A DNA stretch of 64,000 bases from Meishania litoralis (GTDB taxonomy: Bacteria; Bacteroidota; Bacteroidia; Flavobacteriales; Flavobacteriaceae): assembly GCF_042611095.1 (NCBI RefSeq), contig NZ_JBHFPV010000001.1:1240001-1304000 (forward strand). Direction: 5' to 3'. Every line of letters starts with the position of its first letter. Positions within the stretch are counted from its first letter, which is position 1. The position numbers were made by a program, and so were the translations under genes. The notes under the pieces are model-generated. The model was not told where the DNA came from and ran no database searches. It was given only the letters and a program-made list of their open reading frames with translations. Below, piece by piece: positions 41,890 through 49,980 of the stretch.

Positions 41890-43179
41890 ATGTTGAGATC
41901 GAAAGATACCCTGGTTACCGCCTTTGCCCTTTTTTCATTGTTCTTCGGAGCCGGAAATTTAATTTTACCCCCGCTACTGGGTTTCAAATCAGGAGGACTA
42001 TGGTGGTTGGTCGCTTTCGGCTTTTGCCTTTCAGCCGTCCTGATCCCCATTTTCGGAATATTGGCCCATGCAAGATTGCAGGGCACCATGTTCGACTTTG
42101 CTCGCAAGGTATCGCCTACATTCAGTGTCGTTTACTGCTATATCGTTTATGTCATTGCCATAAGCCTACCTTCGCCGCGCACGGCCTCGGTAACCCATGA
42201 AATGGCGATACAGCCCATTTTCGGTTCGCCCTCGCTCTTGACGAGCGTTGTTTACTTCGCACTGGTCTTTGTTTTTGTGGTCAACCGTTCGAAGATTCTC
42301 GACATTGTCGGTAAGATCCTGACCCCGGGCATTATTATGATCTTGTTTCTCATCATCGGAATTACCGCATTCGATTATGAGTTCACTTTCGGGAAAACGG
42401 TTTTTGCGAGTCCGTTTACCGATGGTATTCTCGAAGGCTATCAAACTTTCGATGCCATCGGCGCGGTAGTGGTCGGGGGGGTCATCATCATCTCCATCAA
42501 TATCAAGGACAAAAAAGCCTCATTTGCCGAAAAGAAACAATTGATACGCCATGCCGGATGGCTGGCCGGATTCGGACTCTTTTTCATCTACGCCGGACTC
42601 ATATTGACCGGAGCCCTGATGGGTGCCGAATTCGATCCCGAAATTTCAAGGACGACCCTTTTAAGCGGAATCGCCTCAAAAACTTTGGGCAATCCCGGAA
42701 ATCTCTTTTTAAGTATTTTGGTGAGCCTTGCCTGTTTTACTACCGCCGTAGGCATCGTCACCGGAACCGCCGATTTTATCAAACACCGTTTTGGCGGTTC
42801 GCGACAGGCCTATCTGATTACGTCAATTATCGGCTGTTTTCTTGGCGTGGCCATGGGGCAATTCGATGTACATTATATCATTGCCGTTGCCGTACCCGCC
42901 TTGATGTTTATCTACCCTATTACGATCGTGTTGATCTTGCTGAACGTCGTACCCGAACGTTTTGCATCCGAAAAAGTATTTCGGGCGGTCATTTTCACTA
43001 CCATACTTTTTAGTGTTCCTGATTTTTTGGGGAGTATAAGCCCCCTAACCCCCAAAGGGGGAATACTCGATTGGATACCTTTACAAGAATACAGTATGGG
43101 GTGGGTGTTGCCGGCTTTGGTGGTTTTTGTTATTATTAATAACATTGATTATTGGCCGCGCTCCAAAAACAACTCCTAA
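41890..43179 (+). CDS. brnQ: Branched-chain amino acid transporter BrnQ
   Basis: The frame opens at 41779, but the family N-terminus MLRSKDTLVTAFALFSLFFG starts at 41890 (429 residues). LIVCS-type Na+/amino-acid carrier with about 12 membrane segments. Seen: FFGAGNLILPPLLGFKSG (substrate/Na+ loop), YCYIVYVIAISLPSPRTASV, GYQTFDAIGAVVVGGVIII, and SLACFTTAVGIVTGTADFI. Near residue 380 the loop PDFLGSISPLTPKGGILDWI is encoded by a GC-rich hairpin that matches a dispersed repeat near 45380. The 290-bp gap before it (41598-41889) shows no gene I can support. Confidence 0.93.
   Translation: MLRSKDTLVTAFALFSLFFGAGNLILPPLLGFKSGGLWWLVAFGFCLSAVLIPIFGILAHARLQGTMFDFARKVSPTFSVVYCYIVYVIAISLPSPRTASVTHEMAIQPIFGSPSLLTSVVYFALVFVFVVNRSKILDIVGKILTPGIIMILFLIIGITAFDYEFTFGKTVFASPFTDGILEGYQTFDAIGAVVVGGVIIISINIKDKKASFAEKKQLIRHAGWLAGFGLFFIYAGLILTGALMGAEFDPEISRTTLLSGIASKTLGNPGNLFLSILVSLACFTTAVGIVTGTADFIKHRFGGSRQAYLITSIIGCFLGVAMGQFDVHYIIAVAVPALMFIYPITIVLILLNVVPERFASEKVFRAVIFTTILFSVPDFLGSISPLTPKGGILDWIPLQEYSMGWVLPALVVFVIINNIDYWPRSKNNS
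43032..43068. repeat. Dispersed GC-rich hairpin repeat inside brnQ
   Basis: GAGTAT ... CCCCC-11-GGGGG ... ATACTC: nested arms (43032-43037 with 43063-43068; 43041-43045 with 43057-43061). The core AGCCCCCTAACCCCCAAAG followed by GGGG recurs in reverse orientation at 45380-45410. Translated here as SPLTPKGG in a loop of the transporter. Confidence 0.6.
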
Positions 43180-43280
43180 GGTCTTTAACGTTACCCTTTC
43201 AATTGAAACGATTTAAGTATCTTAGAGTAAATGATCATATGTAATTGTTATAAGCAATTTTAACGAAAAGATTCCCTTAA

Positions 43281-44069
43281 ATGTGGCAAATAATACTGGA
43301 TTTCATAGTTGTTTTCTTTCTCATTTTTTTATCCCGAATTGCATGGATAATAGGAAAGAAGAAAGAACAGAAACAGATTAGATTATTCTTTAAGTCCATA
43401 TCCATTTTCATATTACTTCACTTATTGGTTTTTCCTTTGATTTATATGAAGCTAATTAATCAAAATGAAAATAGCATTAGGATTGAAAAGAATATTATCT
43501 CATTTGAACGTAATGAAAAAATGAAGCAGGCATTTGAACAAAAAATGGAAATAGAAAATAGATTAATTAAAAAGCATAAACCAGAGTTGACTGACTTTAC
43601 AAACAAGTATTCTAATCAATTATCTCAAATTCCATGGAACTATCTAGATAATAAAAGAATTTTAAAATTTGACTCTTTTATGGTCACAGGAAAAACAATG
43701 CGGCAGGAAATACCTGGAGGACATGATTATAAGGAAATTGAAATTTATGACCATAGTAATATCAAGTTATTGGAACTAAATATTTTCAATGATAAAGAAA
43801 ACCTGTATGATATTATTAAACAATATTTAACAGAACTCGAAATTGATAAAAAGAGAATTAACAAGAAAATAGACGATATCGAAAAAAACAAATTTTGGAA
43901 TTATAGACAAATTTTACCGTATACTTTGAATATATTATTTACAGATAATTTTAATCCACAAAGTCGAATAGCCAACTTTATCTATTTCCTTCATAATATT
44001 GTGGTTCTAGGTTTCTTACTTACAATTATTATTAATTTATTTCAGTTTTATCTACTGAATAATAAATAA
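43281..44069 (+). CDS. Membrane protein of unknown function
   Basis: 262 residues. Two N-terminal membrane segments (IILDFIVVFFLIFLSRIAWI; SISIFILLHLLVFPLIYMKL), a long charged central region rich in Lys, Glu, Asn and Ile, and a third membrane segment at the C-terminus (IVVLGFLLTIIINLFQFYLL). No domain recognised. Codon use is strongly AT-rich compared with brnQ and xth on either side, which suggests recent acquisition. Its 100-bp upstream gap shows no promoter match. Confidence 0.65.
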   Translation: MWQIILDFIVVFFLIFLSRIAWIIGKKKEQKQIRLFFKSISIFILLHLLVFPLIYMKLINQNENSIRIEKNIISFERNEKMKQAFEQKMEIENRLIKKHKPELTDFTNKYSNQLSQIPWNYLDNKRILKFDSFMVTGKTMRQEIPGGHDYKEIEIYDHSNIKLLELNIFNDKENLYDIIKQYLTELEIDKKRINKKIDDIEKNKFWNYRQILPYTLNILFTDNFNPQSRIANFIYFLHNIVVLGFLLTIIINLFQFYLLNNK

Positions 44070-44155
44070 AAACCGCTTACAACAAAGAACTGAGTAAAAA
44101 AACAAGTTCTTTTAGTTCAATCTCGATACATTGCTTCAACTATAAGATATTCTAC

Positions 44156-44245
44156 TCAGAGTTTCTCCCCCTTCTTGGAATAAAAATAAAACGAACAGAC
44201 CACCAAAATCAACATTACGAAAGGAAGGTAAGTGCCAATGGCCAC
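44156..44245 (-). other. Possible small membrane peptide or gene remnant
   Basis: Downstream of xth on the same strand a frame reads VAIGTYLPFVMLILVVCSFY, then FYSKKGEKL and TGA at 44156-44158. A GTG at 44245 could start a 29-residue single-pass peptide; upstream the frame is open only to a stop at 44261-44263. The hydrophobic helix with a positive tail is plausible for a small membrane protein, or it may be the tail of a lost gene. The rest of the 44070-44252 gap shows nothing else. Confidence 0.25.
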
Positions 44246-44252
44246 ACCAATT

Positions 44253-45023
44253 TCATAGGTCTATCTCCAAACTAATGGGGCAATGATCGCTCCCCATGAT
44301 CTGATCATGGATCTCGGCCGATTTTACCCTGTCCCAAATGGCACGGTCGACCATAAAGTAATCGATACGCCAGCCCGCGTTTCTTAATCTGGCCCCAAAA
44401 CGTTGGCTCCAAAAGGTATATTTATCGAAAGTATCGGGGTGTAGTTCGCGATAGCTGTCCACCACGCCAAGTGTATTAATCAAATGGTCCAGCCCATCAA
44501 TCTCCACTTGCGTGAATCCCGACGTTTTGTTGTAGTTCGGTTTGGGGTTAGCAAGATCGTTCTCGGTATGGGCCACATTAAAATCCCCGGTAATGATCAA
44601 GGGTTTATCCTTCTGCAATTGCAAAAGGTATTGGGTAAAGTCCACATCCCAAATGGCACGGTAGTCGAGCCTTTTTAACCCATTGCCACTATTCGGTACG
44701 TACACATTGACCAAATGGAATTTTTCATATTCGGCGTGGGTGATCCGGCCTTCGGTATCATGTTCGATCTTGCCCATATCACGATCGAATGCAACGGGAC
44801 TTTTCCGTGTCAAAATGCCCGTACCCGAGTATCCTTTTTTTTCGGCGCTATTGGTAAAGATTTCATATTCGGTAATATCCTTTAACGCCTCCTTTACCTG
44901 ATCGTCCTGCGCCTTGGTCTCTTGAATACAGAAAACATCCGCATTAAAGTCGGCCACGACATCTTCAAATCCCTTTTTTACAGTTGCCCTGATTCCATTT
45001 ACGTTCCATGATACCAATTTCAT
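44253..45023 (-). CDS. xth: Exodeoxyribonuclease III
   Basis: 256 residues. AP endonuclease and 3'-5' exonuclease of base-excision repair. Seen: MKLVSWNVNGIRATVKKGFE, FCIQETKAQDDQVKEAL (Glu metal ligand), VNVYVPNSGNGLKRLDYRA, IITGDFNVAHTENDLANPKP (Asp-x-Asn), RNAGWRIDYFMVDRAIW, and the terminal IMGSDHCPISLEIDL with the catalytic Asp-His pair. Full length. Confidence 0.95.
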   Translation of the reverse strand: MKLVSWNVNGIRATVKKGFEDVVADFNADVFCIQETKAQDDQVKEALKDITEYEIFTNSAEKKGYSGTGILTRKSPVAFDRDMGKIEHDTEGRITHAEYEKFHLVNVYVPNSGNGLKRLDYRAIWDVDFTQYLLQLQKDKPLIITGDFNVAHTENDLANPKPNYNKTSGFTQVEIDGLDHLINTLGVVDSYRELHPDTFDKYTFWSQRFGARLRNAGWRIDYFMVDRAIWDRVKSAEIHDQIMGSDHCPISLEIDL

Positions 45024-45111
45024 AACCTAATCTTTTTTAGTAGTACAACGTGAGTTCAATTTAAGACTTGACATTTTTATGTTCAAAAATCCATAAAATA
45101 AGTACGTGTTC

Positions 45112-45175
45112 CCTCGAGCGCAGTCGAGAGGTAGGTAAAATCCGATACTAAAATTAAGGTCTCGACTGCGCTCGA
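45112..45175. repeat. Inverted pair of the CTCGACTGCGCTCGA palindromic repeat
   Basis: TCGAGCGCAGTCGAG (45114-45128) and its exact reverse complement CTCGACTGCGCTCGA (45161-45175) are 32 bp apart and could form a 15-bp stem. Each arm is also partly palindromic. A one-base variant is at 32288-32302. This lies in the 373-bp gap 45024-45396, where I see no gene; the rest of that gap is AT-rich without clear signals. Confidence 0.75.
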
Positions 45176-45379
45176 CCTGACATTCAACCATAAAAAATTA
45201 AAAATCGGCATATAATATTGAAAAGCAAAGCTATATCGAGCTCACGTTAAAATATACTTTCCTTTTTATTATTCTTCGACACCTCGATTACTGTTGCCGT
45301 ATTTTCACAAAATTCCCTAGTGAAATCACCTTAACAGAAAAACAATGGTCAAAATCACATTTTCCGTCCGGGTCAGAGT

Positions 45380-45410
45380 CCCCCCTTTTTGGGGAGTTAG
45401 AGGGGGCTTT
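45380..45410. repeat. Dispersed GC-rich repeat at the 3' end of pepP
   Basis: Minus strand reads AAAGCCCCCTCTAACTCCCC then AAAAAGGGGGGACT, closely matching the hairpin inside brnQ (AAGCCCCCTAACCCCCAAAG then GGGG). The TAA stop of pepP (45397-45399) and its last codons (Ser-Pro-Leu) lie inside the repeat, so the repeat sets the end of the protein. CCCC/GGGG arms may also act as a terminator. Confidence 0.6.
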
Positions 45411-46695
45411 GCATCAACGTCTCGATCTCTTCGATCTCGATGGGAATATTGCCCATCAAGTTAAAGGGCTCGCCGGTCGACTGAATGACCACATCATCTT
45501 CCAAACGAACACCCATTTGCTCACCGGGAATATAAATGCCCGGTTCTACGGTAAAGACCATGTTCGCCTTCATCGGGGTCTTGAGCTCGCCGTAATCGTG
45601 CGTATCCAAACCGATATGGTGGCTGGTACCGTGCATAAAGTATTTTTTATAGGCGGGCCATTCGGGATTCTCATTTTGAACGTCGGCCTTGTCGAGAAGC
45701 CCCAAGCCCAAAAGTTCAGAAGTCATGATCTTGCCACATTCTTTGTGATATTCGGCCCAAATGGTACCGGGCACCAACATTTTCGTGGCCTCGTTCTTGA
45801 CCCGAAGCACTGCTTCGTAGACTTCTTTTTGACGCTTGGTAAATTTTCCGTTCACAGGAATCGTTCGCGTAAGATCGCTTGAATAATTGGCGTACTCCGC
45901 AGCGACATCCATCAAGATCATGTCGCCATCCTTACATTGTTGGTTGTTCTCGATATAGTGCAGCACGTTGGCATTGTTGCCCGAGGCAATGATCGGGGTA
46001 TAGGCAAAGCCTTTTGAGCGGTTGCGCACAAACTCATGAAGCAGTTCGGCTTCGATCTCGTATTCCCAAACTCCGGGTTTCACAAAGTTCAACAATCTGC
46101 GAAATCCTTTTTCGGTAATGTCGCAGGCTTTTTGCATTAACTTGATTTCCTCTGGCTCCTTGACCCCACGGATCTGCTGCAAAATCGGATTGCTCTTGGC
46201 CACGCTATGCGCGGGATAATCTTTTTTGACCTTTTCGATAAAACGTGCCTCGCGGGTCTGGGTCACGACCGATTGCCGATAGTGTTCGTTGGTATTCAAA
46301 TAGATCGTTTCGGCCTCGGTCATAAGGTCGAAGAAAATCTTATCGAAGTTGGAAAGCCAGTGTACAGTCTCGATGCCCGAGACCTCGGTCGCTTTTTCCT
46401 TGGTCAGCTTTGCGCCTTCCCAAACGGCGATATGTTCATTGGTCTCGCGAACGAATAATATTTCCCGATGTTTTTTATCCATGGCATCCGGAAACAAAAC
46501 CAATATCGTTTCTTCCTGATCGGCACCGCTCAAATAAAAAATATCGCGATGTTGCTGAAAGGGCATCGTACTATCGGCACTTATGGGGTAAATATCGTTC
46601 GAATTGAAGATCGCAATGCTTTTGGGGGCCATTTGCGCCATAAACTTTTTACGGTTCTTCTTGAAAAGGGAATTCTGAATTTGTTCGTATTTCAT
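45397..46695 (-). CDS. pepP: Aminopeptidase P family (Xaa-Pro) metallopeptidase
   Basis: 432 residues, M24 family. Removes N-terminal residues ahead of proline. N-terminal AMP_N domain (KNRKKFMAQMAPKSIAIFNS; FYLSGADQEETILVLFPDA), then the pita-bread fold with metal ligands: ILMDVAAEYANYSSDLTRTI (Asp, Asp), MHGTSHHIGLDTHDYG (His), FTVEPGIYIPGEQMGVRLED (Glu) and the final Glu in VRLEDDVV. Cytoplasmic, no signal. The C-terminal QSPL comes from a dispersed repeat. Confidence 0.93.
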   Translation of the reverse strand: MKYEQIQNSLFKKNRKKFMAQMAPKSIAIFNSNDIYPISADSTMPFQQHRDIFYLSGADQEETILVLFPDAMDKKHREILFVRETNEHIAVWEGAKLTKEKATEVSGIETVHWLSNFDKIFFDLMTEAETIYLNTNEHYRQSVVTQTREARFIEKVKKDYPAHSVAKSNPILQQIRGVKEPEEIKLMQKACDITEKGFRRLLNFVKPGVWEYEIEAELLHEFVRNRSKGFAYTPIIASGNNANVLHYIENNQQCKDGDMILMDVAAEYANYSSDLTRTIPVNGKFTKRQKEVYEAVLRVKNEATKMLVPGTIWAEYHKECGKIMTSELLGLGLLDKADVQNENPEWPAYKKYFMHGTSHHIGLDTHDYGELKTPMKANMVFTVEPGIYIPGEQMGVRLEDDVVIQSTGEPFNLMGNIPIEIEEIETLMQSPL

Positions 46696-46803
46696 TATTA
46701 TCTGATTTGTTGCCTAAATGTAAGAATAACCTATAATTTCAGGTCGATCGACGCATAACTATTTTGTAAATTTAGGAGCTATTCAAATAATCTAAGGAAC
46801 ACT

Positions 46804-49800
46804 ATGCGGATAAAACTTCGTTTCATTGCCTTGCTTCTGTGCATTCCCCTTTCCCTTGCCTCACAAACCGACCCTTCCATCTTTGAAAACCTGAAATTCC
46901 GTTTTATCGGCCCTGAAGGAAATCGCACCATTGCCGTTGCCGGAGTGTCGGGCGACCCCATGGTCAACTATATCGGGGCGGCCTCTGGCGGACTTTGGAA
47001 AACGACTGATGGCGGACTCAATTGGAATCCCATTTTTGATGATCAGGATGTTTCCTCGATCGGTTCGGTGGCGATTACTCCTACCAACCCTGATATTGTC
47101 TGGGTCGGTACCGGAGAGACCTTTGTAATTCGCCCGGCACATGCCATGGGTGACGGCATCTATAGATCCGAGGATGCCGGAAAGACTTGGAAAAATATGG
47201 GGCTCGAAAAGACGGGGCGGATCGGGCGGATCATCGTGCATCCTACGAATCCAGATATCGTCTATGCCGCGGCCCTTGGCCATACCTACGGGCCTCAACA
47301 AGAACGAGGGGTATATAAGACCACCGATGGCGGCAAGACCTGGAAGCGCATCTTTTTCGTGGATGAGAATACCGGTGCGGCCGAGCTGGCCATCGACCCT
47401 AAAAATCCCGAACGCCTTTTGGTCGGCATGTGGTCGATCCATATCAATTCATGGGGGCTGAACAGCGGCGGCCCCGGTGGCGGGGTCTATCGCACGACCG
47501 ATGGGGGCGAGACCTGGGAGCCCCTTTCTAAATATGGTCTCCCCGGAGGTAAGGACAATCCGGTCGGAAAAACGGCCGTCGCCATTTCATACTCCGAACC
47601 CGACGTTGTTTATGCCCTGTTCGAGATTGAAAGTCCGGCATTATATCGTTCCGAAGATTTTGGGAACTCTTGGGCCTTGCAGACCCGCAACCACGACATC
47701 GGGGAACGGGCCCCATACTATATTCGCATGGCCGTTTCACCGAGCGACCCGAACGAACTTTATTTTGCCAACGTAAAGTTCAGTACCTCTAAAGATGGTG
47801 GCAAGACCATCAAAGGCGGATATAGTGCCGGAGGCGACAATCACGATATTTGGTTGGATCCCACCAATGCCGACCGTATGATGGTGGCCCATGACGGCGG
47901 TGCAAGTATTACCTTGAACCATGGCAAAAGTTTTCAGCGAATTGTATTGCCCATCGCACAGATGTACCATGTTGCCGTCGATGACCGAATACCGTATAAC
48001 GTCTACGGAAACCGCCAAGATGGCTATTCGTACAAAGGCCCGAGCAATAGCCGGCAAGGTTATATTCCCCTTGGGCTTTGGTCGGATGTAGGCGGATGCG
48101 AAAGCGGTTTTGCCCAACCCGATCCTTTTGACAACGATATCGTTTGGTCGGGATGTTACGACGGCGGACTGGAACGCTTCAATGCCAGAACAGGCCATGC
48201 CCGCGAGGTACGTGTATGGCCCGAAGCGGCCTACGGTTGGGAACCCGGAAAACTGAAATACCGATGGCACTGGAACTTTCCTTTGGCTTTTTCGCCCCAT
48301 ACCAAACATCGGGTCTATGTGGGGAGCCAATTTGTGCACAAAAGTGATGACGACGGACAAAGTTGGCAGGTCATCAGTCCGGATCTGACCCTTAACGAAA
48401 AAACGCATCAACAAAGCTCAGGCGGTATCGCCATTGACAATCTGATGACCTTTGATGGATCCGTGCTCTTCAGTATCGTGGAATCTCCACTGGAATCCGG
48501 ACTTATATGGACGGGCAGCAATGACGGGCAGGTGCAATTGACACGTGATGGCGGCGCAAATTGGACGAACGTTACCCAGAACATTCTCGATCTGCCAAAA
48601 TGGGGCACGATTGCCAATATCGAAGTTTCCAGATATAAAAAGGGAACTGCTTATATCTCGGTAGACCTGCATCAAATGGGCGACTTTGACCCCTATGTTT
48701 ATAAGACGGCGAATTATGGACAAAGTTGGAAATTGATTTCGGAAACAGTTCCAAAATCGGTACACAGCTTTGCCCACGTCATCAAGGAAGACCCGAAAAG
48801 GGAGGGCATGCTCTATCTCGGTGTTGATAATGGAATCTATTTTACAACAGACGACGGCGAAAGTTGGATGCGCCTGAAAAACAACCTCCCCCCCGCACCG
48901 GTATATTGGCTCGAGATCCAGGAAAGGTTTGACGATTTAGTCGTGGGTACTTATGGCAGGGGCTACTACATCTTGGACAATATTTCTCCCTTGCGCGAAT
49001 ATGACCTTGAGGCCAAAGGTAATGAGGCGCATCTTTTCAGCCTTCGGCCCGCCTACCGTTTTCAAAATGTTCAAAGTATCAAGACCGACGGCCCAAGCAT
49101 GAACTCAGGAAGAAATCCCGACTATGGGGCCGAAATCAATTATTATTTAAAGGACAGTACCGATCAGAAAATAGAAATACAGATTTTGACCCCAGAGAAT
49201 GAAGTTGTGCGAACCATGGAGGGAAAGAACAAACCCGGTGTCAATCGCGTCATGTGGGACCTGCGCTATGAACCTACCTTTAAGCCGAAGTTGCAGACCG
49301 CCCCCCCAGGAAGACCTTGGGTACAACTTAATGGCGAAGGCTGGCGCCCTTTGGTCACTTGGGACCTCGATCTGATGCGAGGTCAATACGGGCCAAAAGT
49401 GGTTCCTGATAGCTATAAAGTCAAATTGGTCATCGGGGAAGAAGAATATGTCAGGGAGGTCGAAGTACTGAAAGACCCGACGACCGAGGGCACTTTGGAA
49501 GACATAAAAAAACAGGTCGCCTTTTCGTTGGAACTGCGCGATGCCATGAACCTTGCCGTTACCATGATAAACGATATCGAGGAGATCCGGGCCGAACTTG
49601 AAACGCTTATCCCTAAATTAAAAAACAAATCGGATGTCGAAAAAGCAGATGAACTTCGGGTTTTGGCGGAATCAATTGCAGGCTCTCTATATGACATCCA
49701 TTTGACGGGTGCGCGGGAAGATGCCTTTAGGTCACCGATGAAACTCTATGGGAGGTTAAGCGCCCTTGCCAGCGATATAACTGGAAACGGCATTGATTTC

Positions 49801-49965
49801 AAACCCACCGACCAACAACGGGAAGTATATGCAATTTTTAATAAGCGGTTGGAAGATGTGGACAAGAAGTTCAAAAAATTCATGGGCGTAGAGGTAAAAA
49901 AATTGAATGCCCAACTTAAAAAGAGCGAATTTCAAATAAAACTGGATAAAAAAATCAAATCATAA
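46804..49965 (+). CDS. Secreted sortilin/VPS10-like beta-propeller protein
   Basis: 1053 residues with signal peptide (MRIKLRFIALLLCIPLSLAS). About the first 700 residues contain many BNR/sialidase-like propeller repeats with the S-x-D-G-G-x-T-W or T-T-D-G-G pattern: GLWKTTDGGLNWNPIF, GIYRSEDAGKTWKNMG, GVYKTTDGGKTWKRIF, QLTRDGGANWTNV, YFTTDDGESWMRL. The last 300 residues include a Fn3-like strand region (EIQILTPENEVVRTMEGKNK) and a helical tail. Such VPS10-domain proteins are common in Bacteroidota and often annotated as glycosyl hydrolases without catalytic evidence. First gene of a three-gene unit with two M28 peptidases (15 and 21 bp gaps). Confidence 0.85.
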   Translation: MRIKLRFIALLLCIPLSLASQTDPSIFENLKFRFIGPEGNRTIAVAGVSGDPMVNYIGAASGGLWKTTDGGLNWNPIFDDQDVSSIGSVAITPTNPDIVWVGTGETFVIRPAHAMGDGIYRSEDAGKTWKNMGLEKTGRIGRIIVHPTNPDIVYAAALGHTYGPQQERGVYKTTDGGKTWKRIFFVDENTGAAELAIDPKNPERLLVGMWSIHINSWGLNSGGPGGGVYRTTDGGETWEPLSKYGLPGGKDNPVGKTAVAISYSEPDVVYALFEIESPALYRSEDFGNSWALQTRNHDIGERAPYYIRMAVSPSDPNELYFANVKFSTSKDGGKTIKGGYSAGGDNHDIWLDPTNADRMMVAHDGGASITLNHGKSFQRIVLPIAQMYHVAVDDRIPYNVYGNRQDGYSYKGPSNSRQGYIPLGLWSDVGGCESGFAQPDPFDNDIVWSGCYDGGLERFNARTGHAREVRVWPEAAYGWEPGKLKYRWHWNFPLAFSPHTKHRVYVGSQFVHKSDDDGQSWQVISPDLTLNEKTHQQSSGGIAIDNLMTFDGSVLFSIVESPLESGLIWTGSNDGQVQLTRDGGANWTNVTQNILDLPKWGTIANIEVSRYKKGTAYISVDLHQMGDFDPYVYKTANYGQSWKLISETVPKSVHSFAHVIKEDPKREGMLYLGVDNGIYFTTDDGESWMRLKNNLPPAPVYWLEIQERFDDLVVGTYGRGYYILDNISPLREYDLEAKGNEAHLFSLRPAYRFQNVQSIKTDGPSMNSGRNPDYGAEINYYLKDSTDQKIEIQILTPENEVVRTMEGKNKPGVNRVMWDLRYEPTFKPKLQTAPPGRPWVQLNGEGWRPLVTWDLDLMRGQYGPKVVPDSYKVKLVIGEEEYVREVEVLKDPTTEGTLEDIKKQVAFSLELRDAMNLAVTMINDIEEIRAELETLIPKLKNKSDVEKADELRVLAESIAGSLYDIHLTGAREDAFRSPMKLYGRLSALASDITGNGIDFKPTDQQREVYAIFNKRLEDVDKKFKKFMGVEVKKLNAQLKKSEFQIKLDKKIKS

Positions 49966-49980
49966 ACTATTGAATTAAAT

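Noticed and set aside
47737..48414. 225-residue minus-strand frame inside the sortilin-like gene
   Set aside because: Opposite-strand shadow of a gene with clear propeller repeats; no recognisable protein features.
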